Below are positions 11,765 through 23,433 of a stretch of 44,694 nucleotides of DNA, piece after piece. The first letter of the stretch is position 1. Every line of letters begins with the position of its first letter. The position numbers were made by a program, and so were the translations under genes. The stretch is from Phellopilus nigrolimitatus (Eukaryota; Basidiomycota; Agaricomycetes; Hymenochaetales; Hymenochaetaceae), in NCBI GenBank assembly GCA_021029095.1, contig JAJOHG010000212.1, positions 1 through 44,694 on the forward strand, read 5' to 3'. The notes beneath the pieces were generated by a model. That model saw nothing but the letters and a program-made list of their open reading frames with translations. It was not told the DNA's origin and ran no database searches.

Positions 11765-12959
11765 ATGAGCAGCTACACGATCAAGAGCAGCAAGTTCGAC
11801 CTCACGCCCAAACGCCACCATGGCTACTCCGTCGTGCTCTTCATCCTCGGCACGCTCTTCCCCCCGCTCGGTGAGTCTCGCCGCACGCGAAGACGGGAAT
11901 CATTTTGCTGACTGCTGATTGTGGCACCTTTGGCTTGCTTACGGCTTGTGCGCGATATGAGTAGCTGTTGCTGCGCGTTTCGGCATCGGAGGTGACTTCT
12001 GGCTGAACCTCTTACTGACGATTTGTGGATATATCCCTGGTGAGCAGCGTGCGGTTGATTCACTGGACAAGCGTCAGGCGATCTGACTATCATGTTTCTG
12101 CAGGACATGGCCACAACTTCTACATCCAGGTACGACCCATTCGTATCCTTCCATCTCCCTCATTCACAGCAAGCTGCTCACGGCAACACGCCATCTTTAT
12201 TTCCAGAACATCCGCAGCAACAAGAACAACCGGCGGACGCCCAAATGGGCACAGCGCTACGGGCTCGTCGACACCAGCGAGATCGAGCGCAAGAAAAAGA
12301 AGTCGCAGTGGGCCTCGCGCTACAACGACCGCCTCCCGCACTCGACGCTCGACGACCAGCCGTTCGAAGAAGGCGAGGTCTCGCGCTCCAACGGTGGTCG
12401 CCCGGAGTCCGTCCTCGGCGACCCGGACGCGCGTCCCACCGCGCGGGGCGATCAGCAGGGCCAATACTGGAACGCGGAGGAGGAGCGGTATTATGGTCAG
12501 AAAACGAACGGGAATGGCGGCGCCGGTGGCAGCCGCTCGACGGGCTCGCTCGACTCGGGCGGCGGCAGCTCCGCGCGCTGGCACTACCCCGCAAACTTCG
12601 AGGACAGCCTCCCGCCCCCGCCGGACGGCTCGGGCGCGGGCTTGGGCGCCGGGGGGAAGAAAAAGAAGAAGGGGAAGAAGGACCGCTGGGCGCGCACGGA
12701 GGACGCGTACTCGTTGCCGCAGGAGGAGCGGCCGAAGAAGCGCAAGTCGAAGAAGACGAAGACGCGCTCGACGGTGGGCGGCGGCGACGCGGACTCGATC
12801 GACCGCCGCAGCGACGCTACCTCGCACGACGACTCGGGCTTCCCCGAGGACCCCGAGGGTGGGCTGTACGGCGACAGATACAGGCGCGAGCCTCCGTCGG
12901 ACGCACCGCCCGTGGCGTCGGATGGGAGGCAACGCGACGAGCTGGATCACGAGTTTTGA
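11765..12959 (+). CDS. PMP3/UPF0057 (RCI2-type) small membrane protein with long charged carboxyl tail
   Basis: PMP3-family proteolipids are about 50-60 residue plasma-membrane proteins tied to membrane potential and salt tolerance. Exon 1 (11765-11870) and two short exons (about 11965-12039 and 12105-12130) join to YSVVLFILGTLFPPLAVAARFGIGGDFWLNLLLTICGYIPGHGHNFYIQNI; this is the two-helix PMP3 signature, including LFPPLAV and NLLLTICGYIPGH. Unlike classic members, a last exon (about 12208-12959) adds roughly 250 residues: a basic RNNKNNRRTPKWA, a Gly/Ser-rich segment, Lys clusters (GGKKKKKGKK, RPKKRKSKK) and an acidic end. The tail would lie in the cytosol and be disordered. Longer PMP3 proteins exist in basidiomycetes; function of the tail is unknown. 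Confidence 0.88.
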
Positions 12960-13388
12960 TGGGGTCAAGATGCAGAAGTTGTTTCGAGAGATGTTAATCA
13001 GTTGGAAGAGGGATTCTTGCATGCAAAATGTTATTTCTTTGAGTCTCATTGTACCAGTGCATATTCTTTCTTTCTTTTTATTTTGTTTTCGTCGTCGTTC
13101 GACGTTGTTCGGCAGTGCCGCTGCCGATCACAGCCAATGATAGCGGGCGTCTAATTTACCGCATGCGCGATCAGCTAGGTTGTTCCATACGAATGCTCGA
13201 AAGCGCGACTTGCTTCCCAGATTGCGATCATGTTCGTCTCAACGGTGTCCACGAAAGAGAAGTCCCGCTATCGAGCTGGCGGTCGTATTTATACCATCTT
13301 GTTCTCTCGGGTTATCCATAGCCTGTGCTGAGCGACCGTTCTCACCGACCCCAGCGGGTACTACCTGCTTCTGCACACTGAGCTCGCC
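12960..13388. other. Intergenic region upstream of the PNGase A-like gene
   Basis: 429 bases holding the 3' end of the PMP3-like transcript and the promoter of the next gene. A pyrimidine-rich run occurs at about 13063-13090, and a TATA-like tatttata at about 13286-13293 lies 96-103 bases before the ATG at 13389. No gene seen. Confidence 0.45.
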
Positions 13389-15770
13389 ATGCGCTCTTCC
13401 CGTCTCTGGTCTTTGCTGCTCGTAGCGTGCACGCGCGTCGCACACGCTGCCGTCCTCGTCGACTTCCAGGTTGCGCAGCCCCCGCCGCTCCCGGAGGACG
13501 TGACGCAGTGCACACAAGTGCTCATCCAGTGCGTATGCTCTTAGTCTGCGGGGTTTTCACGACCCTAATTACTGCACCTCGTTTCATTTCGTTAGGCATA
13601 CGTTTGGGAACTCGTTTGGCACGTAAGCGCCCTCCTTTCACGGCGCGTGATTTCTCTGGATAACGAACGGCGAGCTAGCCCTGCGATAGCGAACTTCACG
13701 TACGTGTACGTCCATAAATTCGGCTTCTTATATGGAAGTGCTTATACAAAGTCGGTTTCCTGAAGACCCCCGACGGATTGTGGAGAAGTGGGCTCCTGGG
13801 TGGGAATCAGTCTCAATCTTACAGTCACGTCGAACGGAGTGCGTGCGCTTCACTTGCACAGCAAGAAACAGAAAAAAGATCTGACCAAAACAAATATAAT
13901 TATAGACCCAATTCGACAGACTTGGTATATTCACGTTTCAAAATACCGAAAGTACGTCGTCGTAAAAGACGTCTAAGTTCGCATTCTAAATTTTTACAAC
14001 TCGACAGTATGGCGGACATCTACCCCGGAACCTACGGGCGGCGACGGTATCATCTGGACGTACCTCAAGGACGTGACGCGCTACATTCCTCTCTTCTCAA
14101 AGCCCGGCGAGTTTATATTCGAGCTCGATAACCTGCTGGAGACCGGTTTGGATGGACAATATGCGTGTAGGTGGCTAGTCTGTCACGCGGGGAAGGATTG
14201 GGTAACTGAGCTTCGCTACTTACTACAAATAGCTACTGTGTCGGCGACTTTCTTTGCGTCGTCCGCAGCCCATCCTGCTGCAAAGAAGGCGGATCTTATC
14301 ATACCTATCTCCGCGCAGTCGGGATCCAGCTCGGACGACGACGCGCCTTCCGTGCCGCCAGCTATCTCAGTGAGGATACCTTTTTTTTTCTCTTTTCTTT
14401 TCAAAAAAAGAAAAAAGTTTAAATGAATGAACATTGACAGCTCAACGTGACCTTCCCGACAAACACTATTGAAGTGTACGCGGAGCTCTTCGCCTCGGGG
14501 AACGGCAACGAGGAGTTCTGGTACTTCAACACCGCCAACGAGTTCGTTGGGGACCTCCCCGCCGGCACGACGTTTGGTGACGGCCCGTTCAGGGAGGTGC
14601 GCCTTCTTGTCGACGGCATGGTCGCGGGTGTCGCGTTCCCATATGCTGTCATCTTCACGGGTGGCATCATCCCGACCGCTTGGAGGTAAGGCAGCTTTAT
14701 ATTTATCCAAATTTCTAAATAAAACAAAACATCACTGTGTACTCTTTCGACAGACCGATCACGTCGTACGGCGCCCTCGACCAGCCCACCTACTTCGTCG
14801 ACCTCACGCCCTTCGCGCCGCTCCTTGCGGACGGGCAGCCGCACAACATCTCGCTCGACGTCGCGTCCGCGGAGGCCAACCACACGCTCAACCAGAACTG
14901 GTTCGTCTCGGGGCTCGTGCAGGTCGTCACAGACCCGAGCGGCGCGCGCACGACGGGGAACATCACGCGCTACGAGGTCGCGCCGTTCGCGGTGACGAAC
15001 ACGACGGGCAGCGTCGGCGCGAACGGCGACGTGAACGTCACCGTCTCCGCGACGCGCAGCGTGCACATCGAGGCGCAGGTCGTGAGCGGCAGCGGGGCGG
15101 TGAACAACGTCGTGTTCTCGCAGGAGCTCGCGTATTCGAACACGCAGAATTACTTGGACAACACGACGATCCAGGTGAACGATGCCTTTTGCTTTTGTGT
15201 AAGTGCCTTAATTGATTGCGCCCAACAGAACGTCTTCCAATCATCAACTGGTTCCGTGTCGTCAACACATAACGGAGTGGCCTCTGTAACGGACAATTTC
15301 TCTTACCCTTTCAACATCAACCTCACGATCCTCAACCCCAACGGGACACAATGTGGGTACCATCCCAAAGCCCTACCTTCTCCCGTCTAACCTGACGCTC
15401 GCACCCGCACGCAGTCACAGCGACCTTCAACCATTCCTACATCCGCACGATCCTGCCCGCGCCGTTCCTGCTCGGGTCGACGATCACCGAGCACCAGCTC
15501 GCCACGGGCTTCTTCACGGAGGCGTCCTCGGGGAACACGGGCAACGGCACGTCGACGGACTCGCTCGTCTACACCGACACCGCGGGGAACACGTTCGACC
15601 GCGAGGTGAGCGCCGTGCTGAACAACATCACGGCGGACCACCAGGGCGGGTCGCTCGCGCCTGCGCCCGCGCTCAGCTTGCCCGGCGTCCCGCTCACTCA
15701 GACGGTGCTCGGCGAGGTGGCGAGGTTTCCTGGGGGCAGGCTGAAGGGAAACTCTGGGAACGGCCAGTGA
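13389..15770 (+). CDS. Secreted peptide-N4-(N-acetylglucosaminyl)asparagine amidase A-type protein (PNGase A family)
   Basis: PNGase A-type enzymes release whole N-glycans from glycopeptides by cleaving the Asn-GlcNAc amide bond, in the secretory pathway or outside the cell. The start at 13389 gives a signal peptide (MRSSRLWSLLLVACTRVAHA). Spliced exons then read VLVDFQVAQPPPLPED, NSFGTPAIANFT, GEVGSWVGISLNLTVTSNG, TQFDRLGIFTFQNTEIWRT, STPEPTGGDGIIWTYLKDV and TRYIPLFSKPGEFIFELDN, a block typical of this family. Later segments EEFWYFNTANEF, REVRLLVDGMVAGVAFPYAV, FTGGIIPTAWRPITSYGALD and QNWFVSGLVQVVTD are also characteristic. Many N-x-S/T sequons support secretion. About eight short introns; splices such as NGTQF[intron]TATFNHSYIRT keep frame. 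No terminal membrane anchor. The gene looks intact. Activity is inferred from family only. Confidence 0.88.
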
Positions 15771-16419
15771 TGAACCGGGTGTATGTGTGTCAATGTCCAT
15801 ATGTACGCAGTATGCAAACCACCTTCGAGCATATTCCGGCCAAGTTCCAGGTCAAAAATAAAGTCACACATCTGCCTTAGTCCGTATTGCCAAGGTGCAA
15901 AAACTCTACAGCATTTGGCCACTACTGTGCATCAAATTACAAACTCTTGACTTTCCTCCACAAGAGAGTATGTGTCAAGACTACTGTACCTGTGACATTC
16001 ACTACACTGCGAGCAATATGTACCCTTGTCCAGAGTCAGTGTGGAATCTTTATTTCCAGGTGTTCCAACTTTGCATACAAATCGATATAACATTGATGAA
16101 TTTGTGTGTAGAAAATAAAGCCAATCGGTGCGGAATGAAGTGACCAGTGGCAAAACCGGTCAAGCGGTGACCAATGCGATAACAGGGAGGCAAGAACGTG
16201 AATGCGAATAAGTTACACCGAAAATATTTGCCGCCGGTTGAACGAAGATATGCAAGTAGAGTTGCGGAGATACCACGAAGGTATACTATGTACGCTGTGA
16301 CCGTCTAGAGATTTCTAGAAAGGGGGTCTAGGAGGAGACTGTTGAAGCAAGATCGAGATGTTGTTGAAAACAGTGGTTCAGTGAGCAGGCGAATCCAGGA
16401 AGAGTCCATGACGAGAGAA
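15771..16419. other. Intergenic region between convergent PNGase A-like and C1-THF synthase genes
   Basis: 650 bases between two convergent stops. AATAAA occurs at 15857-15862 and again at 16114-16119, both on the plus strand and both plausible polyadenylation signals for the upstream gene. Short open frames in this AT-richer stretch show no recognisable protein. No RNA gene seen. Confidence 0.5.
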
Positions 16420-17295
16420 TTAGAATAGGCCGACGACGCGTCCTGTCTCCGGGTCCAAGCCGACCTCCCAGAAGCCTGGACGTGTGCCGAGGCCGGGCAT
16501 CGTCTGCATGTCGCCCAGGATGGGGCAAAGGAAGCCAGCTCCTGCTGAGAGCCTGACAGAGCGGATTGGGATCGTGAAGCCTGAAGGGAGATATGGATCA
16601 GCACTTATTTCTCTCTGTTTGCCTTTGGGAAAAAGATACGCACCAGTGGGCACGCCCTTCAGCTTCGGGTCGTGTGAGAATGAGTACTGCGTCTTCGCCA
16701 TGCAAACTGAAAGAATAACCGTAGATTAATACATCATCCACCCAAGGAGGGAAAGGCGACGGGAAATCAAAGACGCACTGGGAAGACCGCCGAAGCCCTG
16801 CTTAGTGTACGTCTCAATCTGCTTTTGCGCAAGCTCGCTCAGCTGGATGCCGTCTGCACCGTAGATCTCCTTCGAGATGATTTCGATCTTCTCCACGATC
16901 GGCTTGTCGAGGTCGTACAAATATTTAAACTGCGATTCGCCCTCGCATGCGTCGACGACAGCCTTAGCGAGGTCGAGCGCGCCGGCACCACCGTGTGCCC
17001 AGTGGTCTGAGACCACCGCGGCGTCGGCGCCGGCTGCCAGTGACTCTCGGCAGACGAGCTCCAGCTCGACGGGAGTGTCGGTACTGTGCCGATCCATTGT
17101 CAGCTATCTCTTCATAACTATTTCTCATTAAGAAGGCAAAAAGACTAACGCAAATTTGTTGACGGCGACGATGACTTTGATGCCGAACTTGCGCGAGTTC
17201 TCGATGTGCTTCGCGAGGTTTTTGCAGCCCTCCTTGAGGATATCGAGGTTCTCCTTGGTGTACGTGTCGTGGAGGACCTTGCCTGGGGTCACGTC

Positions 17296-17326
<31 letters not shown>

Positions 17327-19847
17327 GTCGTCGCCACGATGATCGTTGCGTCAGGCGTCAGGCCGCTCACGCGGCACTTGATGTTGCAGAACTTCTCCAT
17401 GCCCATGTCCGCGCCGAAGCCGCCCTCGGTGAGCACGTACCCGACGCGGTCCGCGCCGTCGCCCTCCTCCGTGCCCGCGAGCTTGAGCGCGACGCGGTCC
17501 GCGAGGATGGACGAGTTGCCGTGCGCGATGTTCGCGAAGGGGCCGGCGTGCACGAAGACGGGCGTGCCCTCGAGCGTCTGCATGAGGTTCGGCTTGATCG
17601 CGTCCTTCATGAGCACCGCGAGCGCGCCGCCGACGCCGATGTCGTCCGCGGTGACCGGCTCGCCGTGGATCGTCGTCGCGACGACCATCGCGCCGAGGCG
17701 CGCGCGCATGTCCTGCAGGCCCGTCGTGAGCGCGAGCACGGCCATGCACTCGCTCGCGACGGCGATGTCGAAGCCCGTCTCGCGCTCGTGGCCCTTCTCC
17801 GTCGGGTTGCGCCCGATGGCGATCTTGCGCAGGAAGCGGTCGTTCGTGTCGAGCACGCGGTTCCACGTGATTGTATCCTTGTCGATGTCCAGCCGCGCGA
17901 AGCTGTTGATTTCCTCGTCCGTGAGCTCGCCTGGGACGGTCTTGTCGATATCAAGCTTCTTGAGGCGTTTGAACATCAGCGGAGCGAACTCGCGCTTGCC
18001 TTTGACGGTAGGAACGAGACGGTTGTATAGAGCCTGTAATAAAGTGGTGAACTTCGCTCATTGGGACAGAATTTGTATCAAAAGAAATACCTTGTCGGAC
18101 TGGGTGGCTTCATGGAACATGCGAGCGTCCAGTGCAGCAGCCAGCAAGTTGTTCGCGGCAGTAACGGCGTGGATATCACCGGTCAAATGCAAGTTGAACT
18201 AAACAATTTATTCAATTCAATAACCATCGTTTTAATTAAACAGAATAGAAAATAAATTACCTCATCCATGGGGATGACCTGGCTGTATCCACCGCCAGCG
18301 GCACCTCCCTTGATTCCGAATGTAGGTCCCTGACTAGGCTGGCGAACGCACGCGAAGGCGGGGCGGCCCAGGTGCGCGCCGAGCGCCTGAGCGAGCCCGA
18401 TCGTCGTCGTCGACTTGCCCTCCCCAAGCGGGGTCGGCGTGATGCCCGAAACGACGATGTACTTCCCGTCCTTGCGGTGCGCGAGGCGCTCCAGCACGCT
18501 CAGCTCGACCTTCGCCTTGTACCGGCCGTAGCTCTCGAGCTCGTCCGCGCGCACGCCGATCTCCTGCGCGAGCTGCGCGACGGGCTTCGGCGTGTGCGCC
18601 ATCGCGATGTCGATGTCGCTGGGCACCTTCTCCTGGATGGAGAGTGCAAGCGGCTTGATGCGCCGCTCACGCGCGCGCGTCCAGAGGCGTTCTGCGGACG
18701 TGAGCGTGTTTGCCATGAGCAGCGCGACGGTCGTCGGCCCGACGCCTCCCGGAACGGGCGTGATATGCGAGGCGACGGCGGACGCGGACGCAAAGTCGAC
18801 GTCACCGACGAGGCGTTGGCCCGATTTCTTTGTGGCATCTAAACATTGTTTTAGAAATAAATAATAAAGTAAATAAGGAGAGAGTGCCAAAGACGCATAT
18901 AACCTACCCGGGACATAGTTGATTCCGACGTCGATGACGACAGCACCAGGCTTGAGCCATTCGCCTTTTACAAACTCTGCCTTGCCAATAGCAGCCACGA
19001 CAATATCAGCGGTTTTGACCTGGGAAGCAAATTCAATTAAGTTAGATAAAATAAACTCAATTAAGGAAGCAGGGCTCACGATCTCCGGGAGGTTTTTAGT
19101 CCGACTATGGCACTGGGTGACTGTCGCGTCTCTGCTGCGAAGCATCGCAGCGACCGGACTGCCGACGATGTCGCTGCGACCGAGAACAACGGCGGTAGAA
19201 CCAGCAATGGGGACTCCAGTTGATTCCAAGAGGGCGATACAGCCCGACGGCGTGCAGGGCGAGAAGAGCGGAGTCGAGGCGCGCGAAGACAAATGACCGA
19301 TATTGTATGCGTGGAATCTATATGCACAAAGTAAAAATCACAGTAAAAAAAACGACTGAAATACAGGGATTTCAGTAAAATTAGCCGCCAAACTCACCCG
19401 TCGACGTCCTTCTCAGGACTGACCGCCTCCGTGACGGTGCGCTCGCCGTCGGAGCCGACGTGCTCGCCGAGCGGGAGCTGGACAAGGATGCCGCTGACGT
19501 CGTCGTCGGCGTTCAGCCCGCGGACGACCTCGACGACGTCGTCGACGCTCGCGTCCGCGGGGAGGTTGAGGTGCTTCATGGCGATGCCGACCTCGCCCGC
19601 GGCCTTCGCCTTCATGCGGACGTAGACGCTCGAGTCCGGGCGCGCGCCCGCCTGGATGATGGCGAGCTGCGGGGCGAAGCGTGGGTGCTGCGCCTTGAGC
19701 GCAGCGATCCTTTGTGCGACGCCGTCGCGGATGGACCTGCCGGGGATCGGTCAGTCATCAGCGTCACAGCGAAAAAAAAGGGAAAAGGACGACGGACTTG
19801 GCGACGGCGGCGCCGTCTATGATCTTTGCTGAGGCGGTCGAGGACAT
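16420..19847 (-). CDS. ADE3: Trifunctional C1-tetrahydrofolate synthase (methylene-THF dehydrogenase / methenyl-THF cyclohydrolase / formyl-THF synthetase)
   Basis: Interconverts one-carbon units on folate for purine, thymidylate and methionine synthesis. The start at 19847 gives [17 protein letters not shown] with no clear mitochondrial presequence, so a cytosolic (Ade3-type) form is likely. Dehydrogenase/cyclohydrolase domain (first ~300 residues): [14 protein letters not shown] with the catalytic Lys, [53 protein letters not shown] (NADP loop), [30 protein letters not shown]. Synthetase domain: [17 protein letters not shown] (ATP P-loop), [75 protein letters not shown], and [19 protein letters not shown] near the end. 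About eight introns; the large exon 17151-18034 carries much of the synthetase. Expected total about 940 residues. All catalytic motifs are present. Divergent from the GrpE gene with a 449-base gap. Confidence 0.96.
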
Positions 19848-20296
19848 GGTGCGCGCTGGCAAAGATGGCGGGTTGATCCAAGGCTTTATCAGGCGCAGGT
19901 GGAAGCGGACTGCCGCAAGGACGACCATATAAAATACAAATACTGGGGGGCTCGCGCGCGTGCTCCGCTAGCGCTGCACGTCCTCTAAAGGTAGGTAGCG
20001 ATTATTTCTTTATCGTCCGACCTTTTATCCATCAACAGCAGGCTCAAGCTATAAGACGTCGATAGCAGACGTGTCGGCCGACCGGAACGAGGCTTTGCTT
20101 GTGGTCTCCAATAATAAACGAAGTAAAAATAAAATAAAAATAAAAATAAAACTACGTAAATAAAATAAAATGATGCTATACTTACGTAACTCCACGTAGT
20201 CACGTCTCCTAAAAAATTGGACGCCAACTCAAAGCTCTTCACCACTTGCTCAAGTGCGTCAACAACCACCCCAGCTACCCCCTTTCACCGCCAAAC
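19848..20296. promoter_or_regulatory. Shared divergent promoter region of C1-THF synthase and GrpE
   Basis: 449 bases between two start codons pointing away from each other. It contains an A-rich microsatellite of AAATA/AAAATA units at about 20121-20171, a poly(dA:dT)-like tract of the kind that keeps fungal promoters nucleosome-poor. No gene. Sharing of control between the two genes is inference. Confidence 0.5.
20121..20171 (+). repeat. (AAATA/AAAATA)n A-rich microsatellite
   Basis: Imperfect A-rich tract of five- and six-base units in the divergent promoter of C1-THF synthase and GrpE. Seen directly in the sequence. Confidence 0.85.
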
Positions 20297-21155
20297 ATGA
20301 GCCGCGCCCAAGCCTTCTCTTTCCTGCGCCAATGCTCCGCCTCGCTCGCCCCCGCGACGTCCAGCCGGCGCACGGCCGCCGCGCGCTCGTTCCGCGCCCG
20401 TCCGTGTGCGCGCACATACTCGACCCAGGGCAAGCAGAAGGAGACGGACAGCGCGGAGGCTGGGAAGAAGGAGCCGGAGGCGAGCTCGTCAGAGGGGAGC
20501 AGCGCCGACTCCGCCGCAGCCGCAGCCGCGGAGTGCACGAAGAAGCTGACTACGAAAGAGGCGGAGGTCGTCGACTTGACCGTGCGTCGCGCTTTCGCAC
20601 TTATTTAACTCATTATTAAATTCGTTTGTACCACAGAGCCGCCTACGGTACCTCCAAGCCGACTTCCTCAACCTCCAGCGAAACGCCTCGCGTGAAAAGG
20701 AGCAGACAAAAGACTTCGCCATCACCCGCTTCGCTGGCGACCTCTTAGAAACAGTCGACGTGTTGTCCCTCGCGCTCAAATCCATCCCGGACGCAGCATT
20801 AAAACCTCCAGCCGCAGACTCGCCATCGACCTCCGAACCGACGTCTCCCCCTTCCGCCTCGTCGTCGTCGTCGACCTCCACCCCGACAAAATCCGCGCAG
20901 GAGTACCTCGTCGAGCTGCACCACGGCGTCGAGATGACGCACCGGCAGTTGTTGCAAACACTCTTCAAGTTCAACGTGAAGCCATTTGACCCCACGGGCG
21001 ATGCGTTCGATCCGAACCGCCATGAGGCACTTTACCAGGCCCCGATTCCGGGAAAAACACCGGGCACCGTCATCCAGTGTCAGAAGATCGGCTTTACGAT
21101 CAAGGACCGCACCCTGCGTGCAGCACAGGTCGGCGTGGCGGCGGAGTCATCATAG
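20297..21155 (+). CDS. MGE1: Mitochondrial GrpE homologue (Hsp70 nucleotide exchange factor)
   Basis: GrpE releases ADP from mitochondrial Hsp70 (Ssc1) during protein import and folding in the matrix. Exons 20297-20581 and 20637-21155 give 267 residues. The start MSRAQAFSFLRQCSASL and following Arg/Ala/Ser-rich segment up to RARPCARTYSTQ form a mitochondrial presequence. A charged linker follows, then RLRYLQADFLNLQRNASREKEQTKDFAITRFAGDLLETVDVLSLAL, the long helix of GrpE, split into pieces by the intron just before RLRYL. The C-terminal beta domain reads GVEMTHRQLLQTLFKFNVKPFDPTGDAFDPNRHEAL and GTVIQCQKIGFTIKDRTLRAAQVGVA, all diagnostic. A Ser/Thr/Pro-rich insert (PAADSPSTSEPTSPPSAS) replaces the short loop found in bacteria. 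An in-frame upstream start at 20246 is less likely. Confidence 0.95.
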
Positions 21156-21283
21156 ACATAGACGTTGGACGGTAGTTTGGCGGCGTAGCAGGCGAGCTGC
21201 TAATAGCGTATCATATCGACTTTGAGCGGTGTTTGGCTACTTCTTTTTTCATGTAGTCTCAATACCTAATTGCAATTAACGAA

Positions 21284-22808
21284 TCAACGAATCTCTACTC
21301 CTAGATCTTGGGCTGCTCGGGACTTGATTTCTTCGGTGAGGATGTTCGCTTCCTTGTTCTCAAGTGATCTGGAAGTAAGCTATGTTAATGTGTGCGAGCA
21401 AAGAGCAAAACACTTGAACTTGCCTGTCCATAGACCGGTACACTACCCGGTAGGACGCACTGTTTCGTTTTGTCTTCGGATGCGTGAACTGGTCAACCTG
21501 CAGTGAATCCCAGTTAGCTAGTTTACAGGAAATACAATTCTGGATAATAGTAATAAAAATACTCGCCAGGTTCACTTCTTCCACAAGATCGCCTGCGACG
21601 ACGCGGACGAGGTCGCAGAAGTCGTTCGAGTGGAAGTTTTCGGGGAGCCAAAAGGTGACGTCTTTCCAACACGACGGGTACTTGGAATACGGTTTGAACG
21701 TGGTGATCTTGCCCTCCTCGAACTGCGAGAGGAAGCGCGGGTCCTCCGACCAGAACAGCCGGATATCGGGGATCGAGTACAGAATCATGGCGATGCGCTC
21801 GAGCCCGAGGCCGAACGCCCAGCCAATCTCGTCGTGCACCTCTGCGCGACGACATCTGTCAGCGGACAAACAAACAAGGGAAAGGGAGCTCGGGCAGGAC
21901 GCACTGGCATGGGCGAGCGTCGCCTGCTGCACGACGCCGCACCCGAGGATCTCGAGCCACTTGCCGCGGAAGAGCACCTCGACCTCGTAGCTCGGCGACG
22001 TGAACGGGAAGTACGCGGGGATCCAGCGGATCTGCAGCGGCTCGCGCGCGGACGCGCCCGCAGCGCCCGCGAAGAGCTCGAGCAGCAGGAGCGACAGCGA
22101 GTACTTGAGGTTCTGCGTGACGAGCTCCGCGAGCGCGGGGTCGTGGCCGGGCTGGTACGGGTTCGCGGCGTCCACGCGCGTCTCGTCCGCCAGCGCGACG
22201 TGCCCGCCCGCGAGCGCGGCGCTGAGCTGCGCGTTCTCCGCGCGCAGCGCGGCGCCGCTCGCGGCGGGGTCGTTCCTGAACAGGCGCGCGCCCTCCATCT
22301 GGTGGAACACGGGGTAGTGGCTCGCATCGACCTCGTCGCGGCGGAACACGTCCGCGGTGAGCAGCCAGCGGCGGTGGCCCGCGGCGAACACCGCGACCTC
22401 GTGCGCGCTCGCGTGCGTGCGCAGCATCGCGCGCGCGTTCACGTAGTAGCTGTCCGCGCGCGCGCGCCCGGGGTGGTCCGCGGGGAACGACAGCTCGTCG
22501 AAGTTCTGCGCGGGCGCGACGACCGCGGGCAGCGCGCGCCCGACGCGGGCGAAGCCCGGCCCGAAGTGCGCCTCGATGCGCGCGCGCAGCGTGCTGAGCG
22601 GGTGAGCGCGCCGGTACGCGAGCCCCGCGCCGAGCCGCGCGAGGATCGCGGGCGTGACGTTCGTGTAGCTGTCCGTCGGGTAGCGCGTCCCCAGCACGTC
22701 GATCGACGCGGGCTCAGCGGGCGTCGACAGGCGCCGACAGTGCGTTGAGAGCAGCCATAGGTATGCGCTCGCGCGTCGCGGGCAGCGCGTCAAAAGTCGC
22801 CCGATCAT
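21284..22808 (-). CDS. MSF1: Mitochondrial phenylalanyl-tRNA synthetase (single-chain, class II)
   Basis: Charges mitochondrial tRNA-Phe with phenylalanine; monomeric FARS2/Msf1 type. The start MIGRLLTRCPRRASAYLWLL at 22808 is an Arg-rich presequence. Class II core: NFDELSFPADHPGRARADSYYVN, MLRTHASAHE, TADVFRRDEVDASHYPVFHQMEG (motif 2), VLFRGKWLEILGCGVVQ, IGWAFGLGLERIAMILYSIPDIRLFWSEDPRF (motif 3), and a ferredoxin-fold anticodon-binding domain from SKYPSCWKDVTFWLPENFHSNDFCDLVRVVAGDLVEEVNL to YRSMDRSLENKEANI and ending LGVEIR. Introns: after QATLAHA (about 21842-21905), two around 21500-21570, and one at 21369-21423 with a GC donor (AG|GCAAGT). About 460 residues, usual length. The family's DHPSR motif reads DHPGR here. 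Confidence 0.95.
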
Positions 22809-23433
22809 TTGATAGTCTGCATGAAAAAGATGAGAAGCTGTAACGCCGAAAGGAAAAGCACAGATGCAGAGTCAGAAACGCACCGCTCTCGCCACCTCGG
22901 GGTCCTCCCGCTATTTGCTATGGCAGGTTTTTTCCAGCGGCGTGCTCGCCGATCTGACGCCGAGCTGCGACGAGCGGAATGTGCTGGGGTCTGGGCGACG
23001 GGCGCGTCCGGCTCAGTCCCCGAAGCGTAACGTGACATTGCACGTGCGCGTATCATATCCCTCGCGCGCCTCATCGCGTCGTATTCGAACTCCGCCACAC
23101 GTCCACATCGTCTCCCCTCGTCATCGCTCACTCAAACAGCGTCAACAGCATGTCAAACTGCACAAAACCCGATCTTTAGACATACATGCTAATAGCATAC
23201 TATCTAGGCAGTCAACTCAAGCATGTACCGATCCACCTTCCACTTCTTCCAATATGTATACACGCAGCCTGGATTTAGCGCACAGACACGCATACAGCCG
23301 CCTTCCCATGCATTTACTTCGAGTTTGCGATATAATTAAACACACACTGCGTCATCGTCACACCCGGAGCTCCCAAAATCCGATAGTCCAAGCTGGCGGC
23401 GTGCCGTAGTCAATGGTGGTGATGGCAGACCAG
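22809..23433. other. Region upstream of the mitochondrial PheRS gene, no supported gene
   Basis: 625 bases that should hold the PheRS promoter (PheRS is on the minus strand). An Arg-rich open frame on the minus strand at 22805-23131 lacks recognisable domains and could be a chance result of GC-rich sequence. From about 23150 the sequence is AT-richer. It ends where the inverted-repeat arm begins at 23434. Confidence 0.4.

Noticed and set aside
12025..13140. Arg/Ser-rich open frame of 371 codons overlapping the PMP3-like gene
   Set aside because: It is a GC-rich shadow; its sequence is Arg-Thr-Ala low complexity and the overlapping spliced frame has PMP3 motifs.
17156..18202. Long plus-strand frames opposite C1-THF synthase
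   Set aside because: Antisense shadows of a strongly conserved gene in GC-rich DNA.
21630..22748. 372-codon plus-strand frame opposite PheRS
   Set aside because: Arg/Val/Glu monotony; shadow of the class II synthetase exon.
22805..23131. Minus-strand 108-codon frame upstream of PheRS
   Set aside because: Arg-rich, no recognised domain, overlaps the PheRS start, and no supporting splice or neighbour evidence.
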